Shown here: positions 29,791 to 42,567 of the stretch, in pieces
Layout: the number at the start of each line of letters is the position of its first letter
Position numbering within the stretch: the first letter of the stretch is position 1
DNA from: Sipunculus nudus
Taxonomy: Eukaryota; Annelida; Sipuncula; Golfingiida; Sipunculidae
DNA: 64,000 bases
Direction of reading: 5' to 3'
Assembly: GCA_026874595.1 (NCBI GenBank)
Contig: CM049311.1
Span: 18,375,676-18,439,675 of the forward strand
Program-made: the position numbers and the translations under genes
The notes under the pieces: model-generated
The model's database searches: none
What the model saw: the letters and a program-made list of their open reading frames with translations, nothing else
Told to the model about the DNA's origin: nothing

Positions 29791-32542
29791 ATTAGTCATA
29801 GAATGTTTCTAATATCCTATGTTTTCATTAAATGTACGCCTAATTTGAATTAGGCTATATAAATTTGATTTAAATCATTTTCAAAATAGCTCATTACTAT
29901 CACTATACCAACATGTTTTTTCCCACACCACACAGCACTCCTCAGGTAAAGAGGGTTGTGTTGGTTTTCGCCTGTTTTACAGATCGATCACTTTTATCAT
30001 GGAACAGAAACCAAACCAGTTCAGTAATATATATATTATATATTATATAACCTCTTTGCCCTGCCCTGTTATGTTCCAGTATCGCACGTGTACCCCGACC
30101 AATCCTATTGTGCACCCGAGAACAATAGGATCAGTGTCAGTCTTTCACACGCCCCCCCCCCCCCCCCACCCGAATCGCACAAAGCATAATCTCGTAATCT
30201 CGTAAAGTCTCGGCTTTTCAAACCACGACGTTAGCTTCATTCTAACCACATTCACCTGATGATCGGGTCGCATCCCGTGAAACAGTCTGTTGTGAATTAA
30301 CAGTGTTGTTTTTCTTCAGAGTTATATATATATATATATATATATATATCAAATATAAGCACGGAGTTTAAAAATAGACTAAGGTCTGCGCAACCACAGC
30401 ATTTTGCTTTATGGCTGATAAGTTTTGACATAAATGATGTAATCCCACATAATGTATGCCCTCATGAATGAACACTTCAGATAGTAGCGATATATCAGGA
30501 TAATGCATGGTGTTTACTTCTCGTCGTTCTTGATGACGGACACTGCTGTTGGTTATAGAGTACGGGTTGCCACAATGTCCTGCTGTGGCCACACTTCGTG
30601 GGAGCAAAATCCTAATACATCTGCCCTATCCCATGTTATTCACCAAAGATATTACTGCGACACGCACATTTCGGTCTAAATAAACGGACACATACACGAA
30701 TAAAAGATTTTTAACAAGCCGTATCGCTGTAGTTGGGCCGAATAAATGAATGCAAACATGGTTAAGGGAGCATCCAATAATATGGACCTCCTACGTGGCG
30801 GAGGCATGCGGGATTCTAGGCTCTATATTTCTTTATTTTCAGCCACAGCACTCCTGGTTGCAGACATTTAAAGACATGTGATGGTGTATATCAATTTAAT
30901 TATAATTGTGTTCACTGGCACTCTCCTTTTTGTGGGGAAAAGTGTCCATTGTGTTAAAACATAGATGTTTCTTTCAATTCTGTCTACAAATTATGATAAA
31001 GAATATATATTCTGAAGGTATGCCTATTAATATGACAATTAATACGGAGGTAAATACACTCTAAAATTCTGTCATGTTTATAACAAATATTGAAGTTTAC
31101 GATCTTGTGGGTTGTGCCAGATTGCATGTGCTTATTGGGCATCTGCTAAAAAGTATTTAAGTACATGTGCAACCATTTTGTTTAATTGCAGTGGCGGACG
31201 GGGGTCCAGGGGTCCGGTTTAAAACCGATTTTCCGGCGTTGAACCCTTCCTTTTTGGATCAGAGGACTTTTTTAATTTTCTTATAATTCTTCTTCGGTTG
31301 GAACCTATATAGGTTCATACTAAATTTATATTATATAACTAAAGTACGGTTCTATGGCCCACAATTTCATCGACTGGTAAACTCCAGTGATTATAAGAGG
31401 GTGAGCGCCACACATCTCCGCCTTACTGAAAAAAAAGGTATTTTCCAGTGACGTCAGCAGGAATAGGTGGTATTTCCCAGAATCGTTTTCAAAATCAACA
31501 TATTTCATTCAGTTATCCCCTATTGCAGGCTTCCAGTTGGCTACTAATATTCCCATTTAATTAGTATTGATAATAATTTTACACCCTTTTATATGTTGAG
31601 TTCGGCAAGGCTTTCAACTCTATAACCCTCATCCTCAGTTTTAACGTTTATCAGACCAGGCTCTTCAAAGTGGGCCTTTTTAAACTACGCTTTTACACAG
31701 CGCTTTAACTATAGGCCTACAACCTATATGGTAAGCGCCGTTTGTTATGACCTTGTATCCTGAACTGCTGCACCAGAGGGGAGCACTGTATTTTTGTTTC
31801 AGTTCTGCAGACAACAGGGACATGGCTGAGCGAACACAGTCAATACTGTCAGAATCGAATCGGTCGTAAACTGCCTTCAAACGGCGCTTGAAGCGCAGCT
31901 ATTGGCGGATCCAGGATGCCTGTAGAGTGTTTGTTTATTGGCATCTGGTTGGCTGTTTGTCACATCATACGCACGTTTTTTTTTTTTTCAGCTGACAACG
32001 AACCGCAATCTAGTGTCTACATATATCATAAAGGGTCAAAGCTGGTAGCGTGAAAATCAGTTGCTTCTTTAGAAGCGTAAGATTTCCGCTTACTCGGGAG
32101 CATATTTTAAACAAAATGTAGGTCTAAAAACTCTAGCGCAGCCATTTAGCTTGAGAAATTAAGGTGACACGCAACGAGCGTAGTCAATATGTAATACATG
32201 TACCTGCTGGCTGAAACGATAACGACGATTTGTGTGTTGGCAACTTGGCAGTGGCTTAAGGGAACCAACACACGGCTTCACGTTAATGCTACCACTCCTC
32301 CTGTCATCTCGACAGAGGTAATTTAACAGGACATATCCACAGGCGTTTGAATCCTTGGTACCAAATTTGGCTTAAACAGTTTGAAATCATTTATATAAAC
32401 CATCCCTGCCCTTTTCAAAGCGCTAAACCAGTAAATAATGCTTGTCGGTAACTTGTTTATATAAATATACACAAGGCCGGCATTTTCATTTGCAACTGGA
32501 TTGTATCCATTAATTGGTACTTTCATGGTAGGCCCGCACAGA

Positions 32543-32638
32543 ATTTTTTTGTCATCTTTTGATTGACTTCAAATAAGAAATATATAGACTATTACCCAGC
32601 ACAATTGAAAGAGCCTTATCAAAAGATGACAAAAAAAT
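32543..32638. repeat. Inverted repeat, 21-bp perfect arms
   Basis: ATTTTTTTGTCATCTTTTGA(T) at 32543-32563 is exactly reverse-complemented at 32618-32638, with a loop of about 54 bases. Possibly a short foldback element or the two ends of a small MITE. Confidence 0.85.
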
Positions 32639-33583
32639 CCGTACCAACAACGATTCGAGCGCCGGTGACGTGTCGTTACGAAATTGTTGAGATAGTGACT
32701 ACAATGCACTTACATTAAGTCAGTGGTTCGCAATATACGTACAGCAGAAATATATCATAGGACACGAATGTCCATGTTTATGTATGGACAACCTGAATAC
32801 ATTAGGCCAATTTCAGTGCCAATGTAACTAAGCGGGTCGAGCTGTTGGACCGCTGTAGGCGTTCTCATAGCAACGACCCAGTGTGGGCGTTTTGCCCCCT
32901 GCATTAGGCAAAGTGCTTCAAATTAAATGTAGTCTTGTCTGAATAAATAATGTACTTGTATCATATAAAGAACCCTTCTATGGGTTCATTATGATATGTT
33001 ACAACGCCGACGGCATCGCCCTGCAAGTATATATTAATAATATCAAATGTATACGCGGTAAATATATATTGTTTCGGTAGGCCAACCGGTATTTAAATAC
33101 ACTTAGTCTGACCAAGGTTTTAAAACAATTAAGTAATCAATAGGCTTTGAACGCTGCATTATTATGAGAGGAATTATGTTATACCGTATGTTATTTGGGT
33201 TTTCTGTAATAAACACTTTAAATAGGCCTACGCAAAAAAAAAAATCACAAACAGATTTTACGGCTAAGAGCCATTGTTATAGAGGTAACTAGTGAATATG
33301 CATACGCCTAATCGTTTATGGATAGGATCAACAAGCCCATATTAAGCCTATGCCCTCTTTTCAGTTTGAATGATTAAGAACCACTGTTTGGACAGTGTAT
33401 CGGTCATTGCCTAGATAAAATTTGAAATAGAATATTACCTATAACTATTACCAGTATGCCCCTAGATTTTCAAATTAAATTTCTAATTAAATTTTGCATC
33501 ACCCCTATTTGATTACCTTATCACTTTATTTTAAATTCACTTTATTACAGAATATTAGCCTGAAGCTTTAAGTTGACCAAGTA

Positions 33584-33584
33584 A

Positions 33585-33642
<58 letters not shown>
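33584..33642. repeat. (AT)n microsatellite
   Basis: AT run with one G, directly before the transposase remnant. A TA-rich target fits pogo-type insertion. Confidence 0.92.
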
Positions 33643-33645
<3 letters not shown>

Positions 33646-33646
33646 G

Positions 33647-35539
33647 ATGGTTCGTACATATCAGAAGAATACCAAAAGAGGGTCGTATGGTGACGCAGCA
33701 TTGAAAAATGCCTTCAAATGCCTTGCTGAGGGATGCAGCCTACGATAGGTCTCCGATCAGTTGTGGGTGCCACACCGGACACTGCGACGACATAAGGACA
33801 ACCAGGTGTCTAAGCCAGGATTTGTGAAGCTAGGAACCAACCGGTATTTGCCGTGTGAATTTGAAAAGGAGTGTCTCATATCTAGTTTATGGAAAGGGCA
33901 CTCTTCGGACTTCAACCAATTGATGTGCGGCGTCTGGCTTATGAACTGGCAGAAATCAACAGGAAAAAAAATCCCTTTAACAAATAAAGCAAACAAACAG
34001 GTGTTGACTGGTTCAATGTGTTTTGCAAACGTCACCCTGAAATATCAATCAGAAAAACTCAGGCCACCAGTTTAGGTAGAGCTGTTGGATTTAACAAATC
34101 AAAAGTGACCCAGTTTTTTAACAGTTTATAAAGGGCTCGTGAAGAACTGTCAAAGTGTAACAGCCAGGTCCATTTGGAACATGGACGAGAGCGGCATTAC
34201 AAATGTCCATAGCCCTAATAAAATTCTTGCCACGACAGGTATTAAACAAGTGTCAAAGATCACAAGAGGAGAAACAGGAAGAACGGTAACAGTTGTGTGT
34301 ACCGTCAATGGGACCTACTTGCCACCCATGATTATATTTCCCCGACAACGCATGCTCGATCAGCTAATGAGAGGGGGCCCCAGCAGGGGCGATAGGAGGC
34401 GCATGTAGTCCTAATGGGTGAATAGACACAAAACTGTTCGTGCAGTGGCTGCAAAACTTCACAAAATGTGTCAGACCAAGCCATGGCAGTCCTCAAATTC
34501 TGATTCTAGATGGTCGCAACAGTCACAAGGCGCCGGATAATAACATCCACATGATATCTTAACCCCCGCACTGCACGCACAAAATGCAGCCACTTGACAG
34601 AACATGTTGAAGCACAACTATAACACCGCTTGTGACATCTCTTTCTACGAGATGGCTGGAATTTTCAATAATGCATACAACCGTGGTGCTTCAGTCAATA
34701 AAGGTGTCAAAGGTTTCCAGGTTTGTGGGCTGTGGCCAGTCAAAAGTGATATTTTCACTGATGATGACTTCGCTGGAGTTGATGTAACATATGAACCACA
34801 GCCTCAGGACCAGCCTGTCACACAGCCTCAAGTCCGACCTGTCACCAAGTCCCTGGTCCGGCCTGTCACCCAGCCTGTCACAGAACATTAGGTCCAGCCT
34901 GTCACCCAGCCCCAGGTCCAGCTTGTAACACAGTCTCAGGCCTAGCTTGTCACACAGCCTCAGGCCCAGCTTGTCACACAGTCTCAGGTCCATCCTGTCA
35001 CACAGTCTCAGGTACAGCCAGTCACCAAGCCTCAGGCCCAGCCTGTCACACAGGCTCAGTTCAAGCCTGTCACCCAGCCTCAGGTCCATCCTGTCACACC
35101 GCATCCGGGTTTAGAGAAAGCACGTTAAATTCTTGCTAATTTATGTCCCCGCCCAAAGCTGCAAAACTCTCGCCCGCGTAAAAGAAAGGCCGAAAGTGCA
35201 CTATCATAACATCGTCCCCGTACAAAAAAAAAAAAAAACAAACAAAAAACATTAGAAGCTTTAGCCAAAGTGGGTGCAAAGAAACAGGCGAAAAAGCCAC
35301 TGACTCATAAAAGTAAACAGAAATACAAACACAAAGAATAAAAATACGCGCACAAGGAAGAAAACCTGCATCAGTGAAGATGGTCAAGAAAACGTTGATG
35401 TGCAAAAAAAGATGATGATATATGATGTGTTGTCGTAAATACTTAGACCCTCCTTATGACTGGCAGCGGTGTTCAAGCTGTTTAAATTGGTACCACATTT
35501 CATCTGTACCGGACGACACACTAAAATGCTTCTTTTGAT
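33647..35539 (+). pseudogene. Decayed pogo/Tigger-like DDE transposase with PHD-like C-terminus
   Basis: The start reads MVRTYQKNTKRGSYG, with a helix-turn-helix (WVPHRTLRRHKDNQVSKPG) of the type that binds transposon ends. The DDE_1 core follows: IWNMDESGITNVHSPNK (first Asp), ILILDGRNSHKAPDNN (second Asp), PHCTHKMQPLDRT (third Asp). Then come GFQVCGLWPVKSDIFTDDDF, a Pro/Gln/Val repeat tail, a Lys/Arg-rich stretch and WQRCSSCLNWYH near 35460-35539, which resembles a PHD finger. It is broken by a TAG at 33744, by frameshifts around 34075-34140, 34400 and 34600, and by further stops in the repeat, so it is inactive. Confidence 0.8.
34793..35110 (+). repeat. Minisatellite inside the transposase remnant
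   Basis: About 24-27-bp units of the type CAGCCTGTCACACAGCCTCA repeated about 12 times. In frame it gives PQ.QPVT repeats. The reverse strand also stays open across it, which is a by-product. Confidence 0.85.
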
Positions 35540-38109
35540 TAGATTAGGCAGTTTTATTATTCAATGATGGGCCAAACCTTGGCAATGGTTTGTTAATACC
35601 TGTTCATAATAAGGTATATTTTTAGTGTTAATAGTATTCCTGCAAGTTATAATGGTCGTTGCGCTTTGGAGTTACACAGGATTAAGTACTTTTCACCATT
35701 TGAAAAGAGAAAGTCGTCAGAGACAAGTCGTCTGATTAACATAGCATCTCATTTTATAGAAGTTTTCGTCATCTTTGATCCTTGTGTAAGTTTGTGACTA
35801 ACTGAAATGCAACTCCGATATCAGACTATATTACAATAAATATCTTTACAATAACATGACCTGCCTTAAGATTTCCATGGTACCTGGGTATAAAGATATT
35901 TTTTCTTTGCATGATCTTTTCCCCCACATACCCTTCAGTTGGTACGCTGCTATCGGAACAACGGAAAAGAACACTGCTTTTCATTTATTTCCTATTTTTT
36001 TTCTGGCTCATATATTCACATGCTGTATCAATATATTAAGAATTATAACAGATGCCTAATTTTGGATGCAAAATGACTTAACATCTACTCTAATACATCA
36101 GTTGCAGATCCAGGATTTTGAAAAAGCGGGGGGGGGGCCTATTCCACAAAATATATTATGAAGCCATTAAAGGCAACGATGGTAAATAAGGGGGATTCGT
36201 GATACTTCATACTTTTGTTAAACTGTTGCAAGGCCCAGTTATAAACCAAAGTGTACATTTGAGAAATAAAGGGTTATAAATGATGAAGAGTAAGGTCGGG
36301 GTAAAAAGCCCACCAATGAGCGTCTTGCCTTAGGAATAGGGTAAAGAGCCTATGTTTATGGATTTTTTCTTGTCCCATTTATTCTAAATTTCTCTTTGAT
36401 TGCGCCAAATTTACAGTTATAATATATTTTAACATGAATATCTATCTTTTGAGAATATGAAATAAAATTTAAAACAATATATAAAATGGCAACAAAGATA
36501 TTCCCTTAAGGTGGGCGTCTTGCCCCTGTCTACCCTATGTCATTTCGCTATAAAAGCACTCCCTTTTTATTCAACCAAGTGTTCACCTGCTTTCAAAAAT
36601 AAACTGCCCACGTAATTTTAAAGATGATATTCACCTACCCTTGCTACTACGGACATAACGTGATTTCTGGCTTAAAATCCGTACATAATAATCAACTCTA
36701 GGTTATTCATTTTCAAAAAAAAAAGTTCGTATATTTCTGTGACGAATATACAGGAGCCTGTTTAAATACAAGTAGAATAATTGACGAAACATATAATCTG
36801 AGGTGATTGGTTGAATATTTGTGAGAGTTCATTGAGCGATCACTAGTTGCATAACGCCGTTTTCAAAACTGTAGTTCGTTTGACTTGCTGCAAGATAGCC
36901 TTGCTGAATGTGTTACAATAATTTCGGCGGACACTCAACGTTATAAATGCATATACGTGTGACCGGAGGGACCGGCGTTTTCTGGCCTTTGTTTATAAAA
37001 GTTACAAGGAATTATCAGTTGTATTTGAGAAGTACGGCATAAACGTAAAAATTACGATGACCTATTGTAAAAACATGGTGGCCGTAATTTCTTTGAAATA
37101 CATTTTTGGAAAATGTTATTGTCAACGTTTTTCTCATTTACAGCCACAGTACGGTGTATCTTTGACAGCAATAACTGACGGTATTTTAACGTAATTTTTA
37201 TCGTCTCTATCTGCATGAGATTACAAGTCAAGACAGTCGGAGATTAGCATTTAATGGACAGGCCGCTTTCAATTTAACACCCATTTGCCTTCTTCCGTTT
37301 TCACGAAATATGTCAACTAGAAATCTGATGCTCCCAAAACGTGAATTAGTTCACTTATTTGGCCCATATTCCCAGTTTCATTTTAGCATAAGTGATTGTA
37401 CATTTGTTCATAATTGGTTTGAACATATTTATTTTAACAGGATTACAAAAAGTAACCATTGACTTATAGTCATGCTCTCCTGTAAACACGAACATGTTAA
37501 CAATGACGATAACAACATACATGTATATACATTTAAGCATAAGGTTACATATAAGCACGTGATACAATATATACAACATAATATAGACGATAAATAATCT
37601 TACAGAATGAGTAAACATAAACAGACGTGAAAACAATACATGCAAGGATAACCGTTAACTATATATTGCACTAGCAGCTCTTTTCAAGACAATAATTAGT
37701 GATGCACTGTGGTACATACATGGTATCATTTAAAAACGTTTAGTTTGTGTAATAAACCGTGTTAAGGCTATGCGTATCTTATCTCTTATAAAGTCTGATG
37801 GGGCATTTCTTCCATGTTATATGAATTCTTTTGCGTGAGTAATGTTATGAACAGACACATAAAAACATACAAACACGCACATGAACAGGGATGAACGAAA
37901 AACCTCCTGTGAACCGCGGCTTTCTCCGGTACATAAGTTCGGATGTCATGTTTTCTCGTGAACATAACAAAAGGCTAGCCCGGTTCTTTAATTGGAAAAA
38001 GTGTACGCTCATAAAATTAATGTACACAGTAAAACCGGTCCAGTAAGACGTATTATGTTAATAAAGCTATCCGCAGACAGGTGCTGCGTTCTTTGTGTCT
38101 CAGCCTCCC

Positions 38110-38155
<46 letters not shown>

Positions 38156-38276
38156 GCGGGGTTTAGGTACACCACATTTCCATTCTTATTAAATAATAGG
38201 TCATATAACGGTCTTACTTTTTTCACGCTTCGTCCATAAAGCGAGGACACAGTAGGAGCGTAATGTGACCTTTCAT
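35540..38276. other. Intergenic sequence, no gene seen
   Basis: AT-rich with no coding signal that holds up on either strand. A possible element end at about 36105 (GATCCAGGATTTTGAAAAAG then poly-G) matches the CAGTGGCGGATCCAG family loosely. A (GA)n run lies at 38113-38151. Confidence 0.35.
38113..38151. repeat. (GA)n microsatellite
   Basis: About 38 bp of GA repeats next to copy 2 of the unknown exon set. Confidence 0.95.
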
Positions 38277-39365
38277 CTATAAAGTAAAGATTTTAGGTGT
38301 CTGGGTGATTCCAGGATCTTTGGTGAACGTCTTGATGACACGCTTGGCCCGGTACGCGCCTTAGATGGTTTCACTAATCTTCTAAAAATTCCCGTTTTTA
38401 ATCTGTTTGATAATGCCATCGCTGGAGTATTGATTTTTTTTATCAAGGTCACGTTTTAATGTGTATATACAATACTTTCCATGTCAGAAGCTGTTTATTT
38501 TTCTATACGATCAATGTGCATGCCGTGTAACAAAGACATGTCAGTACTATGCTAACAAAGGATCAAAGAGCCAAACGAGCAACAAAGACCACATTTAAAG
38601 ATTGTGTTTGAAAGTAAAACAAAGGCTGTATTGAAACGAAGACAATTTGAAACAAAGGTCAGGTTTGCTTCAGTTGTTCAGAAAAAAAGGACTCCCTTAA
38701 AGTGCTTAAGAGTTGAGAAAAGATTCAGTTTATTGTAAGCTGCTATTGAAAAGAGAGTTATGGTCTGGTACCACTATGGTCTAGGATGCAAACTATTTTG
38801 CTCAGGTGTGATTCTGATACTATTTAGATATATGTATGTTTGTGTTTGGATTTAATAATTGAAGGATATATTTATAAATAGTAAATGGTTTATACATTTC
38901 AAGGATACATTAATAAATATTAAAAATATTATGATAGCAAGTATTTGTGTACCTGTTAGACATTGCAGAAATATTTTTACTTATTTAATTTTAGAGTAAG
39001 TCTTAAATAAGGATGTGCAAATGTGGACGAACTTTTAACAGCAAATGCACTTTCTCTACGTACATCTTTGGCAAAACAAGGATACAGCGGTTATAAACCT
39101 CACTTTCTAATTCAATAACGTTTGCGTATATAACTAGCTACAGCTGACATAGTGGAACCTATTATACACACCGATAATGTAATTATTCAGTGCATTTTTC
39201 AGTGCTATAGAAATAAACTAAATTTTCCTACCTTGGTGGGCCATGGCTTGGTCACCTTTTGAGCCAGTGTCCCTCTGTGGGCAAATGTTTCACGTGGTGT
39301 GAGGATACCGGGTCCAGGACTTCCGTAAAAGGAACCGGATGATCTAACTCACTACGTCACCGCGC
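38277..39365 (-). pseudogene. Diverged exon set of unknown function, copy 2
   Basis: Second copy of the block at 577-1765, same strand. The leading exon ends at 39232 (AAG|GTAGGA) and reads RGTLAQKVTKPWPTK. The terminal exon ends with TAG at 38277-38279 and reads YRAKRVIKTFTKDPGIT. The middle part is full of stops, and the leading exon seems to have lost one base relative to copy 1, so this copy looks dead. The flanking sequence also aligns, so the duplication covers about 1.1 kb including introns. Confidence 0.35.
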
Positions 39366-39814
39366 ATGAATAGAGCGCCCATACAGTCAACGACACCCGG
39401 TCACGGTTGGTTCACGACATGTGGCTTTGGTTACATCTATTAACGTGACACACACGGTCGCAGTTCCGGCTTCCCGTGCGACTCGTGAATAATAAAGTAT
39501 ATAAAATTTCTAATTCTCTCCAAAGGTGACTGCGCTTAGAGGATAGGCGTAAAATGAAATTTGCGTCAGTTTGACGTATTTTAGATTATTTTGCAGGTGC
39601 GTGTGCTGTTCAGTCTGTGTCAAGTACACGTACTGTTGAGGTTACAATCTCAAGCCCGTCTGTCTGTCCATGAGATCAATGAAAAATCTACTTGGGAACC
39701 TGAAATAAGGTCTCTGTTACCCATATTCTCGGAGCTATGGTCCTCCTAAGTACCCCCCCCCCCCCCCAATAATTAAAATTGTATACAAAAGCTCCAGTAT
39801 CTGTATAATTAATG

Positions 39815-42360
39815 CATTGATCAACATGTTTTTTTGCATGCATATTGATCATGGAGAGTTTCATTCAAACTGGTTTCTTGCAAACTGGTTTCTTGCAAAC
39901 TGGTGACGCCACCTGATTTTTAGCGAACCTGTGAGCTTATGCGATGGCGCAGCGTCGTCCGTCCGTCGTCAGCCGTCCGCCGTCCGCCGTCCAGGGCTGG
40001 CTTTCCGCCGTCCATGGCTGTAAGTCAAAACCATCGGAGCTAGCAGCTCCAAATTACATGTAAGAATTTGTCACATGTGAAACTTGGTGCCCTGGAGCTT
40101 ATTATTGGGTATCTGCATTAAATAAGAATTTATAGAGAAAAAGCTTTAAAAACATTTAAAAATCTTCTTCTCTGAAACTGTCCCGCCAAATTGTCCAATA
40201 TTTCACAGAAGTGATTCCTGGAACAATCTCTCTCAAGTTTGTTCGAATGGTTCCAGTTAGGAGATTTTTGGCCGAGTTCCAGGAGGTTGAACTTAGTCAT
40301 CTGTCCAAAAAAGCACACTAAAATTAAAATATCAGAAACGGCTAGAGCTATATGACCAAATTTGGTGGCGCCACCTACATTGATGTGTTTTTTACAAGCG
40401 AAAATGTAATTTTAAACTCTTCTAGGTTATACACTGATTTATGATGAAACTGTTCAGCTGATTGGTTTAAACTTTACAAGAATTATTTTATGGTAGGATT
40501 CTGCCAGTTTTATAAGAATAGATTGGGTAAATACAGTTTTAAAAAAGCATTGTAGCCAATTGAAAAAGGCTTTCTGTATTTGAAAACAGATTTGACTTCA
40601 TGCTGAGTTTCAGCAGCCAAGTCAAGAGATCACTCAGTACAAACAGGTGGGGTCCAGACATCACCATGGCAACTGACCTGGCTCCGGGGGGGGGGGGGGG
40701 GGGGGGACAATGTGTCTAAACGTCTAGACACAGCTTCTAGACGTTGGAAAAACTTAGTTTGTATTTTAAGCGAATCGGGTTTATCATCAGGTCACATGTG
40801 AATTGCTGCGCCCTCATTTTTGGTTGACCTCTGACCTTTCCTTGCTGCCCAGCGTCCATTTGTGCGTCTGTTTCCACACATAAACCCACATATCCATAAA
40901 TTTGCACAAATGTAGCCCTTTGTAGCTTTATAACATACACTAAATATGGTGGCATTTTTGCACAGCGTCCATTTGTTCATCTGCCTTGGGATAATATTAC
41001 TCATATCCAAGCAGTGGTTTGACTTATCCACCTGAAATTTTGCAGGTTTATACATCCTGGACAGCTTTCTCGATTTATGAAAGGTGGCGCTACCTACATT
41101 CACATTTACTCTGCAGACATCCAAGCTCATATCTCGGGAACTGTTTGACCGAAATGGCCAAAATTTGGCACGTATATAGATCTCACATAGCTCTTCATCA
41201 TATATTAAACTGGTGGCGCCACCTGCCTTTGGATAATATTACTCATATCCCAGCAGTGGTTTGACTTATCCACCTGAAATTTTGCAGGTTTATACATCCT
41301 GGACAGCTTTCTCGATTTATGAAAGGTGGCGCCACCTACATTCACATTTACTCTGCAGACATCCAAGCTCATATCTCAGGAACCTTTTGACCGATTAGGC
41401 CAAAATTTTGCATGTGATCTCACATAGCTCTTCATCATAGGCAAAACTGGTGGCGCCACCTGCAACCATCTATGCGCAGCGTCCATCTGTTCATCTGCCT
41501 TGGGATAAAATCACTCATATCTCAGCAGTGGTTTGACTTATCCACCTGAAATTTTGCAGGTTGAAACATCCTGGACAGGTTTCCCGATTTTATGACAGGT
41601 GGCGCCACCTACATTCGCGTTTACTCTGCAGTCATCCAAGCTCATACCTCGGGAACCGTTTGACCGATTGGGCCAAAATTTTGCATGTGTATAGATCTCA
41701 CATAGCTTTTCATCATAGGCAAAACTGGTGGCGCCACCTGCAACCGCTTATGCCATCATCCATCTGTTGATCTGCCTTGGGATAAAATCACTCATATCTC
41801 GGCAGTGGTTTGACTTATCCACCTGAAATTTTGCAGGTTTATACATCCTGGACAATTTTCTCGATTTTATGAAAGGTGGCACCACCTACATTCACGTTTA
41901 AGCTGCAGACATCCATGCTAATATGCAACACACCACGCTCTATTCCCCTTGCCACTTAATCCAATCCTCACTTCACCCGTCCCACTCTGATTTCTGCGGA
42001 TACACATAGTGGCTTGTCGATTACCCATATTCTGGTTTTTAAATGTCCTAGACCGAAACTTGCAGGTCAGAAACGTTCATTTTGCTGAAATCATAATGAC
42101 TAAGGTAGATATGCAGGACTTAGGAGGATCAATATTAAATTTTAAAAATAAACCTCCATTCATACTCCTAAACTTTGCACAGGTTCGCATCAGGCCTGTA
42201 GGCCTTATTTTTAATTTTTTAATGCATTTTTTTGCTTTCTTTATGAGACCTTCAGCTCAAGTATCTGAAAAATGCATTGATCGCAATGAATGTTTGCATG
42301 CATGTTGATCATGGATTGTTTCATCAATTATTGCAGACTGGTGGCACCACCTGAATTTTT
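39815..42360 (+). repeat. Repeat field bounded by related ends
   Basis: The left end (AATGCATTGATCAACATG ... GCATGCATATTGATCATGGA) resembles the right end near 42269-42325 (AATGCATTGATCGCAATG ... GCATGCATGTTGATCATGGA). Between them are CGTCCG-rich sequence, a poly-G run (40685-40706) and the palindrome-bearing tandem units at 40969-41915. No coding potential held up. It may be one complex non-autonomous element or several nested ones. Confidence 0.55.
40969..41915 (+). repeat. Tandem repeat of 240-280 bp units carrying GGTGGCGCCACC palindromes
   Basis: Units begin near 40969, 41222, 41478 and 41756. Each contains CAGTGGTTTGACTTATCCAC, TGAAATTTTGCAGGTT, CATCCTGGACA, TCTGCAGNCATCCAAGCTCA and TGACCGANNNGGCCAAAATT. 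The 12-bp palindrome GGTGGCGCCACC occurs exactly at 40364, 41212, 41325, 41449, 41598 and 41727, with near copies at about 41083, 41877 and 42340. Two sites per unit are 113-149 bp apart. Confidence 0.85.
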
Positions 42361-42496
42361 CAAATTTTTTCTATCCTACAGATAAATTCTCATATTCAGT
42401 TTATTCATTTTTTGATGAAATATATAAGCTTATACAGGGTTACCTGTTCATTGTTCAGTCACAGCCTAATCTTCCTCAAAGCTCAAGTTAAATGAT

Positions 42497-42497
<1 letters not shown>

Positions 42498-42562
<65 letters not shown>
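42498..42562. repeat. (AT)n(GT)n microsatellite at retroelement insertion point
   Basis: AT run followed by GT run that abuts the 5' LTR. The 3' LTR is followed by TATATATAC, so the element probably landed in an AT-type microsatellite. A target-site duplication cannot be resolved. Confidence 0.9.

Positions 42563-42567
<5 letters not shown>

Larger units (their letters stand above)
29138..33580. other. Region upstream of the cellulase; no promoter or first exon resolved
   Basis: This should hold the missing ATG exon and promoter. I could not single out a short ATG...G|GT exon with confidence. It holds an AT run at about 30324-30349, a poly-C run near 30155, an element end CAGTGGCGGACGGGGGTCCA at about 31191, sequence related to 7690-7810 at about 31364-31500, and a hairpin at 32543-32638. 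Confidence 0.4.

Noticed and set aside
34691-35104. Minus-strand open frame rich in DRLxLRLCD
   Set aside because: Antisense of the PxQPVT minisatellite in the transposase remnant.
41212-41738. CTCF binding cluster
   Set aside because: AGGTGGCGC matches only part of the CTCF core, and the palindrome symmetry is not a CTCF feature. Kept only as a possible protein-binding site.
40969-41915. CRISPR-like array
   Set aside because: Units are long (240-280 bp) and whole-unit tandem repeats in animal DNA; there is no short repeat with unique spacers.
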